A stretch of 64,000 nt of DNA from Triticum aestivum. Its lineage: Eukaryota > Streptophyta > Magnoliopsida > Poales > Poaceae. Made by a program: the position numbers and the translations under genes. Position 1 is the first letter of the stretch, and each line of letters opens with the position of its first letter. The stretch lies in NCBI RefSeq assembly GCF_018294505.1, contig NC_057807.1, positions 271,417,369 to 271,481,368 of the forward strand. Direction: 5' to 3'. Positions 53,178 to 64,000 of the stretch are shown piece after piece. The notes under the pieces were generated by a model, which did no database searches, was not told where the DNA came from, and was given only the letters and a program-made list of their open reading frames with translations.

Positions 53178-55603
53178 TCGCGTTAGCAGCATCCTGCGGT
53201 AGTGTGAGGTCGTCCTCCCACTGCTGAAGCCGTTGTGCGCACGTGACCTGCTCCTCCTGGAGTTCCTTTAGGTTGTCAACTGCCTCGCCGCAACGCTCCA
53301 CGGACGATGCTGCCTTGGCCAGCGCCTCATTGCGAGCCGCCTTGGCTTCGCTGGCCTCCTTCTTGCTCTCTGCGATGGCAACTTCGGCTGGCCCCAAGCC
53401 GCCTTGGTTGTTGTGTCAACCTGGAGCCACCCCGAGACGAGCCCAGGCGCTCCCTTGCGTGGCACCTATCAGCATCCCGAAGGTCTGTCTGAAGCCTGCC
53501 AAGAGCAGCGTAGGCCTTGTCTAGAGCCTCAGGTTTGATCAGGGGGGCGCACCACGCGAGCGCAAGGGTCTAATGAGGGGGCGGTGCTAGTGTGTCGGTC
53601 GGCCCCATGACCAAGGAGGCCGCGGCGCGGTCAACTTGAGGCATCGGAGGCCTCGGGTTCCCCTCAGCAGGGTCGGACTCCTGCGACATGACAAGAGCAG
53701 CCGACTCCGCCTGAGGCTGCGCCGCAGCACCCCTTGAGTCGGGCTCGACCAGAGAGGGGTGAGGCATCACCCCCTCCCCCATGGCTGGGGCTGCAGCGAC
53801 CACGGCGGGTAGTGCGACTTGGCGAGCTCCCGTGTCCTTGACGGCCGGCCCCCCAAGCGGCACCAGCGAGGCACTAGGAGGGGGCAGCATGCCTATGTGA
53901 CCTGGCGCGGTGTCGCCCACGCGCCCAAGGGTTGCGCCGGACCGACACAGCTCGCCCTCGCGCCCCCTCAAGGCTGCGACCAAGCGCTGAGGCTGCCTTC
54001 GGCATGGTCGGTGCCTTCGCGTCAGTGTTCAGCTTCTTCTTCTTCTCCGTGTCGTCACCCCTGGTTGGTGCGACAAGGGATAGCATATTGAGCACATGGA
54101 TCATTAGTGTTGGATCAAAAGGTAAGGCAAAGACATTCACTCGTCTGGCGCTGCCCATTTCCTCTTCCTCTCCTCCTCGGAGGCCAGCATGGCCGCTTCC
54201 TTCTTTGTCGCGGCCTCGGCCCAGGGGCTAGCAGAGTGGCCCACGACGGGCCCCTTGGTGGCATCGCTGGTCGCGGGAGCGCAGGGGCTCCCCTGAGGGG
54301 CCTTCACCGGCGAAACCTCGGTCACAATAGCGGGGACCGTCGCAGCCATCAACGGCGCACCTGGCGGGGATGAATCCATCACCTCGACCGCCCCCTCGCC
54401 TGGAGCCACGTGGCCGGACGTTCGTGTGGCCGGACGTTCGCACAGTCGGAGTCACGGGCTCAGTCCTCCTAGGCGCACAGGCAAGGCGTGGGCGACCTGC
54501 AGCCGAAAGCCTGCCTGCATCGGCATCATCATCTTCGAGGCTAGGAGGAGCTCCCATCGTGACAATGGGGACACCTCCTCAAGGTCACCCTCCTCCATCT
54601 CCTCCGAGTCCTCGTGGCCCCCATTGCTGCCGGAGGACACCTGCACTAGGGAACCAGGGTTGTCGGACGACACGAGACCCAACTCGTTGAAGGTGGGCAT
54701 AGCGGCGACAAGATCATCCAAGTCATCGCGGCGGTACAACGGGTCATAGGCCTCGGGGGTGTCCCCCGAAATTGATCAAGGTGTTCCGGGCCACGTCCAC
54801 CTCTCCGCCCGTCAAGCCAGCAACATGCAGCCTCAGCGTGTCTCCTGCTCCCTCGTACGCCCAGAAAGGCTTCGAGTGCGATTGGAGCAGCGCGAGGCGC
54901 TGCACCAGGAACTCCTTCACAATCATCGCCCCATCAGCAATGTGGCCTCCATATCCAAGGTTATCTTCTCCAGAACGGGCTTCGCCTATGAGTCGGTGAG
55001 CTTTGCGGAACCCCACTCTGGGATCTGCTCGGGCAGCTCCGTCGGAAGCTCTAGGAGTGGGTCGATGTCGCGGGCATCAAGGAAGACCCAAAGGCACCGG
55101 AAGCCCTCCACATTCTTCCCGGCCTTCAGGAGCTTGTTCCCGCTGAGCACATTGACGAAGGAGACGCACCCAGACAGTTGGGACGCGGTGGAGAACCACA
55201 GGCTAAAGAAGTGGTGGGAGAGCGCCATCGAGGGCCCGACCCCCACGAAAGCTTTCCAATAGAAAGCAAAAACGGATAGGAGGAGGATGGAGTTGGGTTG
55301 AAGGTGGAGAGCATGAATCTTCTAGTGCCTGAGGATGGCGAAGAAGAAATCAGAGAAGGGCAGAACCAACCCGGCAAAGACGGCATGGAAGAAGAAGGGG
55401 TAGGACGTCTTCGGCTGATCATCGGGCACGGTGGAGCCCGGCCAGATGTGGGTCTCGCCCCAATCATTACTGTCGTCGGCCGTCAAGGGGAGCATAGGGT
55501 TGAGGTCCTCCTTCTTGATGATGGAGGAGGCCAGGAGCGCCGGTGCGAGGGATGAGGAGGTCATGACCTGGGCCATGTGCTTTGGTTTCCCGGCAAGCGC
55601 CAT
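53178..55603 (-). pseudogene. Element A antisense PF04195-like gene, N-terminal part
   Basis: Starts at the ATG complementary to 55601-55603 (MALAGKPKHMAQVMTSSSLA). The conserved block is YPFFFHAVFAGLVLPFSDFF, then LQPNSILLLSVFAFYWKAFV, parallel to the Fatima-type protein (LLHPFVRG...). Next come a helical segment (VKEFLVQRLALLQSHSKPFW), an acidic linker and a Glu/Ala coiled coil at 53170-53400. Stops (about 55323, Tyr to TAG) and several frame changes break it. It runs opposite to gag, with its start about 315 bp inside the 3' LTR, the same layout as in the Fatima-type element. Continues at 38253 and 28732. Confidence 0.65.
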
Positions 55604-55918
55604 TCGAGGAGTCGTTGGCACCGATGGGGGAAGAGGGGAGAGATGGCGCAATAACTGGATCTGGAGGAGATTCTAGCTGGAGAATGGGATCAGGGGCAAG
55701 ATGAGGATGACCAATGATGGCCTCGCAGCCGGTGCGCCAGGCTTTTTGCCAGCCTGGGCGGTTGCCAAGGTGACATAGGGAAGTTGGGGTGTCTGCCTCC
55801 CGTCGTGCGCCACGCGTCAAGCTTGGCCCACAGTCGGTGAGGGCCCACGTTGCTTCGCCCTCCCTTTGTTGCCTTCGCCTTGAAGCCAGGCCAAGCGCGC
55901 ATTGGGCCCGGGGGCTAC
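55604..55918 (-). promoter_or_regulatory. Promoter side of antisense gene; polypurine tract of element A
   Basis: Between the antisense ATG and the 3' LTR. The last bases (plus) gggcccgggggctac at 55904-55918 abut the LTR start and form the polypurine tract. I see no clear TATA box for the antisense gene, unlike at 9431. Confidence 0.55.
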
Positions 55919-56747
55919 TGTCGGTGTTCTGGGATCGAGGGTACCCAGACCTTCCTGCGGCCTAGCGCGTGGCTCCGTTGACGGCCCGGTACGGCCCAAC
56001 TAGAAGACTCCGCGGACAAGACCCTCGTGAGGCCCCCGCCTAGCAAAGAGAACGACACTAAGCCCTCCCCGAGGAGCGGCCTCCCGAGGCTGCCTCGCGC
56101 GGAGCGGAGATCTCTATGCAAGCACCTCACCTCAAGAGGCGCGCGATGATGTGAGCCATGACGACCAAGGCCAGGCGGGCATCAGCGAGCGCATGAGAGG
56201 ACAATTTCCTCTTTGGTGCTAAGGAGGCAAAGACATACGCGGGTTCCCAAGGAATCCCCCAAAGTTTCCATTCTAGTGCAACAAGACCAAGACCACAAGC
56301 TCGGTAGGATGGAGGTCATCGCCGAGCCCACCACGGCGTCACGACCAGAAGCTTTGCAGGCAAAGACCACCTTTAGTCGGGATAAGATCCCTTGCCACCT
56401 AAGATATGAGGGAGAAGGACCAAGGCCACTATAAATAGGGACTAGACTCCGCCGTAGAGAAGGATCGAATCCCCCGGCCATTGAGCTCTCTCGAGGCAGC
56501 TCACATTTGTACCAGTTCATACTCATCCTCCTCGCGAGGCAATCCACCACAAAGCAGGAGTAGGGTTTTACACCGCAAAGTGGTCTGAACCTGCATAAAC
56601 CATTGTGTCCACTTCCCCTTCTTGCTCGGACGAACTCGCCCTAACCAAGCCATGGGGCAACGAGCAGTGAGCCGCGGTTAGGCTAGATCCTTCACACACA
56701 CCCCAGAGTTCAAACCTTATTGGGTCTGTGGAACCCCGATCTTGACG
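55919..56747 (+). repeat. Element A 3' LTR
   Basis: Intact copy of 829 bp; TG start, end ...CCCCGATCTTGACG where the left LTR ends ...GATCCTAACA, so the terminal A has changed. TATA-like ctataaatagggact at about 56430-56444. It provides the template for joining the three left pieces. Confidence 0.9.
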
Positions 56748-57822
56748 AATTTTGTCTCATGAAATCCTCTTCTTTATCCTTCATCCTGAGATAGATTGTT
56801 GGTGCTAGTTCCTTGTGTTTTTCATTCCATTTCTTTGTTTTTCATCGTGTTTGAGTTTTGTATGAATGTCAAATCACTTAGTGTTTGTTGGATTTGTGTT
56901 TTCTCTCGTAACCCGAGTGTTTTGACTCGGACTGTGTTTTCCCTCTATTATTTTTAATCCGATCTTTGTTGTCCGTCATAAACATGCAATTTCATCTGAA
57001 CAAGATTTCAATCTGGTGTCCTTGATCGTGAATGAAATCAACTTCGAACTTTAATCTATTTTTTGGTGCTTGCCCTTCAAACCTTTCGGGCTTCCGTTCA
57101 ATTTCTGAGAATTTTGCAGGAAACGGTTGGCACGTGCCCACGACCTCACGATCGTGATTACGTCCGTTGAATGTGTAACTTCCCGTGCTTTTCGGCCATA
57201 GATCTCGAAGGAAGCAGTTTCGCCTACGGGCTATAGAAATACCGCCTCCAGACGTCTCCTTCTTCTGTTCTTCTTTAGTTCGTCCTCAAACCCTATCTCG
57301 CTCTCTCCCCGAGACCGAGCTCGTAGCGACGCTGACGACGCGCCTCACCGTGCAACTCCGATGAATCATCGTCGTTGTTGGTCACGCTAGTGCAGTACAT
57401 CCTCTCCTCCACATTGTCGTAGTTGATCTTTGCTGCCAAGTTAGGGCGTATAGATCTGGAGCTAGCCCTGTCATTCCTCTGTTCTAGGGTTGTTCTTAGC
57501 GACGCGATTTCTCATTATTTATTTTGCTTGCGGTAGATCTTTTGACTTCTCCAAGGTGTGACTTGTATTGTTTGTAGTTTTTCCTCGTACCAGTCAGTTT
57601 GGATCTAGGGTTCATATGTGTTCTGATGAAACATTAGATAGGTGTTACTCTGTCTATATGGCATATAGCAATCATGTCGATGATATCTTCCTAAGTGTTC
57701 ACCATGGACTCCTTCACTACTTCCAAAAAACTTTCTATGTTACGTAAAAAATGATTATGTGCATGTTTGAGACCTTGTCCTGTTTTCCCTCGCCTTGTTT
57801 TGTTTTTCTCTCAGGGTTGGTC
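56748..57822 (+). other. Right flank of element A, leader-like noncoding DNA
   Basis: No gene. T/C-rich with ttcttctgttcttctttag and ccctatctcgctctctcccc near 57260-57320, like a plant 5' UTR. It is followed by an intron-like stretch ending tttttctctcag before the ATG at 57823. This is probably leader and first intron of the broken gene to the right. Confidence 0.4.
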
Positions 57823-60800
57823 ATGGTTCATAGTTTGGAAGAGCAGTCTGGGTCAGAAGAAGAAATGCCTCAGCAACCAGCTATGGCTAAAAGAGTCAAG
57901 TTGACTGGTGGTGGAAAACCATCAAAGCCACCCCAAGGTTTCGAAGAAGAAACCTGAGTCAGAATCTGAGGAAGAAGAAGATGATATTCATCGGCTCACA
58001 GTCAGCTAGAGGATGAACAGATCACCGATTCAAAGTCTTTGTTTTATGATGGAAAATCCCAAGAAGGGAGGTCGTGGCAGATAGCAAAACACTGCGGTTG
58101 AGATGTCTGACCCAAAAGGATATAAAATTCCACCTGGAGTTGAAACCGCAACCAAAAGAAATAATAGTCTTCAAAGGATTCGACACCACTGGGCGAAGAA
58201 ATGGTTCAATCATGAGAACGTCCGAAGGAAATATCAGATCTTGTTTGCATTCGCTCCACCCTGGAATGACTGCAATGCCGAAGGTTGCCTCAGTCCAGAC
58301 GATGAAAAAGTCAGGCTACATCCTCCTGCAAATGCTCATGCTGATTCACTAAAAACAATGGTTGATTTTCTCGAAGAAGTGGAAAAGAGGGCCAAGGCCA
58401 AGGCCAAGCGTGAAGCTAAGGCCACGAAGAAAAATCAAGTGGAACAAAGAAATGTTGAGTTAACCCAGCAAGATGATCAAGAGAAGAAGGAACGGGCCTC
58501 TGCCCGAAAGGAAAGAAAGGCAAGGAAGTCAGTTTCCCCTTGGGCTTCCAGAAAGAAATCAGTAGCCATAAAATCCAAGAAGGCAGCTTCTGCCTCATCT
58601 GATGAATCCTCTATTGGAGATGTTGCCGATGAAATACCAATGTATGATCAGGGAGCTCTTCTTGACAAGCCATATCAAACTCCATCACTAGCAAAGGTTT
58701 CACCGTCGTTGAGAATGTCACCAAGGCTTGCTCCCGCTTGAGTCTCAGATAAACCTTCGGGTTCTACTGCCCCTTCTGCAAAGAGAAAGCTGTTGTTGCT
58801 GCCAAGAAGGCCAAAACATGTGTTTATGCTTCCACAGAGGGACAGAAGTATGACTTCAATTTTATGATTGAACTTATTGAATGTGCTGCCTACGATGCAA
58901 AATCTGCTGATTTGAGCAGTTTGGATCTGCCCGATGATGTTACCAAGCTGGTAGCAAAACATTTTGCTGAGCTACGAGAGATTACTAAGGAGTTAAACCA
59001 AGCTGTCGAGGACAAAAAAACCTCAAGCAAATGAGGAATAATGCCAGTACTGAATCTGAAAGAAAGACCCTGAACAAGGAAATTCTTGAGCTCACAAAAG
59101 CTCTCACTTTTATGAGAAACAATAAGATTGAGTGGCATGCACGACTGAAGTTGGAAGTTTCTCAGCTGTGCGACGGAAGGAATGATGAGATTGCACATCA
59201 AGAAGAACATGCTCGATGAAGGGAAAAGGAAGAAAAGCGTCAGCAAGCAAAAGCAAGAGCCAGCAAACCAAAGGCTATCAAAGATCGTCGTATTCAGAAT
59301 GTTGCAACTGATGCTCCCATTGATCCAGGTACTCCTCTCCAGCAGATACCTCCGTCCCCTCCTCACGAGGATGAACCCCTATAGCAAGTTGAACCTACGA
59401 CAATTATCATTCCTACCTCTACTGCTCAAGAGGCTGATGTTATTGATATCTTTCTGAACAACCCTGATGAAGGAAAGGTCCAGCCTGAGCAAAAAGCCTC
59501 AGAAGAGAAAATTGATGAAGAAATAGAGGTTGAGAAGGTTGTTCCATCGCCACCGAAGGATATGCAAGTTGAGCCCTCCGGATCCGACAAGGAGGATGAC
59601 AAGGCTGAGGGGGAGCAAAATGCTTCCTGAGGAAATACCACCCCGGTCACATCATCTGGTGCCCCTACCTAGATGGATGTTGATCTTATCCCTGCTTTTG
59701 TTGCTTCGCAGCCAGAACAGGAAGAAAAGAGAGCTGAAGAGCCCATGGCTCACGAACAAGTTGTACCGTCTGTTGTGCCCCAGGAGACCGAAAAAGATGT
59801 TGTTGTGACCCAAGTGTTCGAGGAAGTTGTTGTGCCCCCCACACATGAAAGTTCACCGAAAGAAAAGACCCTAGTTTATGATAGCCAGAATACCGTTGAA
59901 GGAGTTCCAACGAAGGAAAATGAAGGTCAGACTAGTGCTCCAATGCCATCTATGCTTGCGAAGAAGAAAAGGCCCCTTGCTCCACTTAAGCCAATCGATG
60001 AGAATGTGCCAGCATCTAATGATATTCATCCCATGGAAATAAGCGATGATGAAAATCTGAAAAATCACCAAGAAACATTTCCCTTGTTCCCTGCTGGATA
60101 TGGCCCAAATGGTCATGCGTTCAATCAGGAGCTTCATCTTTAAAAGCTAGCATTTTTTGGAACCAACCCGTATGAAGGAGAAAGGACTTCATTGTCACCC
60201 AAGTTTTGGACCGAAGAACAAGTTGTGTATTATGCTCGGATCATGTTTGACAAGAACAAAATCTTCAATCACAAGATATTGAAATTTGTTGAGCTCGAAG
60301 AAATACCTTGTTTCCACAATGCCATCAAGCATATTGAGCATGCCCTTCTGAAAGGCTTCATGCGCTTCAATCATGGCTGTGGAATCAAGAGGTAATCCAT
60401 CAGTTCTATGCTACATTGTACATCTCAGGAGAGCTTGGAGATAGCTCAACATGGATTCTCGAGTGGATGACTGGAAGGGAAAGGATAAAATGCTCGGCAG
60501 ATCAGTTTTTGGCTAGGCTGAAACTTCCTCGATGTGAGTTTCAAAAAGGTCGAGAACACAGGCTGCATTATTGGGAAGTGTTCGAAGAACAACTTCACAT
60601 GTTGATGGATCCCAGTTTGGTCGGAGATGAATGTGTTGGTGTAGATCCCAAGAAGTTGTCCTATGATAACAAAGTGATGTTTCATATCCTATGCAATTCT
60701 CTCATGCCAACGGACAGACCAAGTTCTATCAATGGCATCATAGGAAATGCTCTTCTGGCCATCTCCCAAGGAATTTTGTTTGATATTCCAGATCTTTTCA

Positions 60801-60826
60801 TTCGCAACTTGGCATGTGCTGCTGAC
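57823..60826 (+). pseudogene. Gag-like / plant transposon protein, broken
   Basis: One ancestral coding region crossing at least eight stops or shifts. N-terminus MVHSLEEQSGSEEEMPQQPA; a Lys/Glu coiled coil at 58370-58540 (RAKAKAKREAKATKKNQVEQ); a second coiled coil at 59030-59220; a long acidic Glu/Val/Pro linker at 59400-60050; and a folded C-terminal part at 60190-60826 with EEQVVYYARIMFDKNKIFNH, HQFYATLYISGELGDSST and WILEWMTGRERIKCSADQFL. The last part (FYxxL...W...I..S...F) recalls the 'putative plant transposon protein' domain near the front of several grass Gypsy-like elements; I am not certain. Its 3' end is cut off by an LTR at 60827. Confidence 0.5.
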
Positions 60827-61373
60827 TGATACGTCTCCAACGTATCTATAATTTATGTAGTATTCATGCCGTTATATTTTTATTCATGGATGTTTTACAA
60901 TCATTTTGTAGCAACTTTATATCATTTTTTTGGACTAACCTATTGACATAGTGTTCAGTGCTAGTTGTTGTTTTTTGCTTGTTTTTATGTCGCAGAAAAT
61001 CAATACCAAACGGAGTCTGAACGCAGTGAAACTTTTCAGAGATTTTTGCTGGACCAGAAGACACCCGGTGGGCCAAAGAAGTACCAGAGGGGAGCTTCGA
61101 GGAGACAACAACCCAACAGGGCGCGCCTGGGGACCCAAGCGCGCCCAGGTGGGTTGTGCCCACCTCGGTGGCCTCCTGCACCGCCTCTTCGCCCTACAAA
61201 TTGCCAAATATTCCAAAAACCCTCGGGGTAACCCTAGATCAGAAGTTCCGCCGCCGCAAGCCTCTATAGCCACGAAAAAACCAATCTAGACCCCATTCCG
61301 GCACTCCGCCGGAGGGGGAAATCATCACCGGTGGCCATCTTCATCATCCCGGTGGCCACCATGATGAGGAGGG
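60827..61373 (+). mobile_element. Athila-type LTR, left part, truncated by Copia insertion
   Basis: Begins TGATACGTCTCCAACGTATC and resembles 36555 onward (tagtgctagttg, cagaaaatcaataccaaacgg, ccctacaaattgccaaatattcc) but is a clearly separate family copy. It stops at 61373, where the Copia element entered; the rest is expected right of the window. GAGGG (61369-61373) should be the target duplication. Confidence 0.75.
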
Positions 61374-63106
61374 TGTTGGGAACGTAGCATGCAATTTAAA
61401 AAAAATTCATACGATCACACAAGATCTATCTAGGAGATGCATAGCAACCAGAGGGGAAGCGTGTGTCCACGTACCCTCATAGACTGAAAGTGGAAGCATT
61501 ATGTTAACGTGGTTGATGTAGTCGAACGTCTTCACGATCCAACCGATCCAAGTACCGAACATACATCACCTTCGTGTTCAGCAGACATTCAGCTCGATGA
61601 CGTCCCTCGAACCCTTGATCCAGTAGAGGGTTGAGGGAGAGTTCTGTCAGCACGATGGCGTGGCGACGGTGTTGGTGATGTGACCCGCGCAGGCTTCGCC
61701 TAAGCACTACGACGCTATGACCGGAGGAGTAAACTGTGGAGGGGGGCACTGCACACGGCTAAGAAACAACTGTTGTGCCTTTGGGTTGCCCCTGCCCACG
61801 TATATAAAGGAGGGGGGAGGAGGAGGCCTGCAGCCAAGGAGGGGTGCGCCAAGGGGGGAGTCCTACTTGGCTTCGCCCCCCCCCCCCTCCTTCCTTCCAA
61901 CGGAGGGGGGAAGGGGAAAGAGGTGGAGAGGGAGAAGGAAAGGGGGGCCGCACCCCCACCCCTTGTCCAATTTGGTTTGGGCTTGGTGGGGGCGCGCGCC
62001 ACCTCCTGTTGCTGCCTCCTCCTCTCCACTATGGCCCATGAGGCCCATTAACTTTCCCGGGGGGTCCGGTAGCCTCCAGGTACTCCGAAAAATCCCCAAA
62101 CCTTATCAGAACCATTCCGGTGTCCTTATATAACCTTCCAATATATCAATCTTCACCTCTCGACCATTTCGAGACTCCTCGTCATGTCCGTGTTCTCATC
62201 CGGGACTCTGAACAAACTTCGGTCACCAAAACACATAACTCCTAATACAAATCGTCATCGAACGTTAAGCATGCAGACCATACGGGTTCGAGAACTATGT
62301 AGACATGGCCGAGACACATCTCCGGTCAATAAACAATACCGGAACCTAGATGCTCATATTGGCTCCTAAATGTTCTACGAAAATCTTTACCGGTCAAACC
62401 GCATAACAACATACATTGTTCCCTTTGTCATTGGTATGTTACTTGCCCGAGATTCGATCGTCGATATCATCATACCTAGTTTTATCTCGTTACTGGCAAG
62501 TCTCTTTGCTCGTCCCGTAATGCATCATCCCGCAACTAACTCATTAGTCACATTGCTTGCAAGGCTTATAGTGATGTGCATTACCGAGAGGGCCCAGAGA
62601 TACCTCTCTGATACACGGAGTGACGAATCCTAATCTTGATCTATGCCAACCCAACAAACACCTTCGGAGACACCTGTAGAGCATATTTATAATCACCCAG
62701 TTATGTTGTGACGTTTGATAGCACACAAGGTGTTCCTCCGGTATTTGGGAGTTGCATAATCTCATAGTGAGAGGAACATGTATAAGTCATGAAGAAAGCA
62801 ATAGAAATAAAACTAAACGATCATAATGCTAAGATAACGGTTGGGTCTTGCCCATCACATCATTTTCTAATGATGTGATCCCGTTCATCAAATGACAACA
62901 CATGTCGATGGTCAGGAAACATAACCATCTTTGATTAACGAGCTAGTCAAGTAGAGGCATACTAGGGACACTCAGTTTGTCTATGTATTCACACATGTAC
63001 TAAGTTTACGGTTAATACAATTCTAGCATGAATAATGAACATTTATCATGATATAAGAAAATATAAATAACAACTTCATTATTGCCTCTAGGGCATATTT
63101 CCTTCA
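61374..63106 (-). repeat. BARE/WIS/Angela Copia 3' LTR
   Basis: 1733 bp. On the minus strand it starts TGAAGGAAATATGCCCTAGA and ends CATGCTACGTTCCCAACA, both diagnostic of this Triticeae Copia group. Just upstream (minus) is caagtgggagac, the polypurine tract (63107-63118 region). The minus-strand cctttatatacgtggg at about 61797-61812 is the likely TATA region. Open frames inside (such as the one at 61504-61749) are LTR noise. Confidence 0.92.
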
Positions 63107-64000
63107 GTCTCCCACTTGCACTAGAGTCAATAATCTATATTACATAGTAATGATTCTAACACCCATGGAGTCTTGGTGCCGATCATGTTTTGCTCGTGGA
63201 AGAGGCTTAGTCAACGGGTCTGCAACATTCAGATCCGTATGTATTTTGCAAATCTCTATGTCTCCCTCCTTGACTTGATTGCGGATGGAATTGAAGCGTC
63301 TCTTGATGTGTTTAGTTCTCTTGTGAAATCTGGATTCCTTTGCCAAGGCAATTGCTCCAGTATTGTCACAAAAGATTTTCATTGGGCCCGATGTACTAGG
63401 TATTACACCTAGATCGGATATGAACTCCTTCATCCAGACCCCTTCATTTGCTGCTTCCGAAGCAGCTGTGTACTCCACTTCACATGTAGATCCCGCCACA
63501 ACGCTCTGCTTGGAACTACACCAACTGACAGCTCCACCATTCAATATAAATACGTATCCGGTTTGTGACTTAGAGTCATCCAGATCAGTGTCAAAGCTTG
63601 CATCGACATAACCATTTACGACAAGCTCTTTGTCACCTCCATAAACGAGAAACATATCCTTAGTCCTTTTCAGGTATTTCAGGATGTTCTTGACCGCTGT
63701 CCAGTGGTCCACTCCTGGATTATTTTGATACCTCCCTACTATACTTATAGCAAGGCACACATCAGATCTAGTACACAAATTGCATACATGATAGAACCTG
63801 TGGCTGAGGCATAGGGAATGACTTTCATTTTCTCTCTATCTTCTACAATGGTCGGGCATTGAGTCTGACTCAACTTCACACCTTATAACACATGCAAGAA
63901 CCCTTTCTTTGACTGATCCATTTTGAACTTCTTCAAAACTTTATCAAGGTATGTGCTTTGTCAAAGTCCAATTAAGCCTCTTGATCTATCTCTATAGATC
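63107..64000 (-). pseudogene. BARE/WIS/Angela Copia pol: RT end and RNase H
   Basis: The minus-strand frame 63778-63140 encodes the Ty1/copia RNase H: LKYLKRTKDMFLVYGG, GYVDASFDTDLDDSKSQTGY (catalytic Asp region), GAVSWCSSKQSVVAGSTCEV, EVEYTAASEAA, IFCDNTGAIALAKES and HKRTKHIKRRFNSIRNQV. Upstream (63779-64000) the RT C-terminus is recognisable (KVLKKFKMDQSKKGFLHVL, then IPYASATGSIMYA) but has a stop near 63886 and a 1-base deletion near 63780. The gene is therefore dead. The rest of pol, gag and the 5' LTR lie beyond the window. Confidence 0.88.

Larger units (their letters stand above)
880..56747 (+). mobile_element. Element A: nested Ty3/Gypsy retrotransposon
   Basis: A long terminal repeat beginning TGTCGG at 880 matches a second copy beginning TGTCGGTGTTCTGGG at 55919. 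The left copy is broken into three pieces by later insertions and the right copy is intact. Between them, in order, come gag, a protease segment, a ruined RT piece and an antisense ORF. A polypurine tract sits just before the right LTR, so the element points right. Subtracting the five large insertions leaves about 9.6 kb. RNase H and integrase are not found and RT is crippled, so it is non-autonomous or decayed. I expected a 5-bp target duplication but see GATGT on the left and AATTT on the right. I cannot name the family; the antisense ORF suggests the Tat/Retand side of Gypsy. Confidence 0.85.

Noticed and set aside
61504..61749. Open 81-codon frame on the minus strand in the Copia LTR
   Set aside because: It lies wholly inside a BARE/WIS/Angela LTR, repeats with the LTR in the genome, and has no coding features.
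63173..63611. Plus-strand frames near the right edge
   Set aside because: Shadows of the minus-strand Copia RNase H gene.

Overview
This window is intergenic DNA from a large grass genome, almost certainly a Triticeae (wheat/Aegilops/barley group). The evidence is the repeat families: a BARE/WIS/Angela-type Copia LTR, a Fatima-type Gypsy element, Sabrina-like and other Athila-lineage Gypsy elements whose LTRs begin TGATACGTCTCC, Stowaway-type MITE sequence and a gene-carrying CACTA transposon. I see no intact ordinary host gene, no rRNA or tRNA gene and no bacterial-type feature. Family names are recalled from knowledge, not searched.

The layout is a nest of insertions. Bases 1-879 are degraded flank with a CACTA transposase (DUF4218-like) remnant. 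One Ty3/Gypsy element, called element A here, spans 880-56747 because of later insertions; without them it is only about 9.6 kb. Its 5' LTR lies in three pieces (880-1458, 19249-19439, 20990-21090) and its 3' LTR is 55919-56747. Inserted in it, in order, are: (1) a Fatima-type element on the minus strand, 1459-19243 (TSD ACCGT), itself split by a full-length Sabrina-like element, 1736-8799 (TSD AGGGG), and a solo LTR, 14706-16276 (TSD GTTGG); (2) a solo LTR, 19440-20984 (TSD GAGCC); (3) a TG...CA solo LTR-like insertion, 23005-25678; (4) a complete Athila-lineage element, 28733-38090 (TSD CCCAG), holding a solo LTR, 30657-32176 (TSD CGCGT/CGCAT); (5) a CACTA-type transposon, 38254-53177, carrying fragments or copies of at least four plant genes and three satellite-like tandem arrays.

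Right of element A, 56748-60826 holds a broken gag-like or plant-transposon reading frame. It is cut by an Athila-type LTR (60827-61373), which is cut in turn by a minus-strand BARE/WIS/Angela Copia element (LTR 61374-63106, RNase H and end of RT from 63140) that runs off the window.

Functional reading: the three Gypsy elements visible from end to end (element A, Fatima-type, Athila-type) and the Sabrina-like element all lack a usable reverse transcriptase and integrase, so all look non-autonomous. Two carry, antisense to gag and next to the 3' LTR, a gene of the 'putative gypsy type transposon' (PF04195-like) family; in the Fatima-type copy it has introns and its own TATA box. The Sabrina-like and Athila-type elements have unrelated proteins but share a colinear set of noncoding modules (leader, post-stop hairpin, doubled polypurine-tract hairpin, CTTCACTT array). 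This looks like a conserved cis-acting scaffold and is the observation I would follow first.
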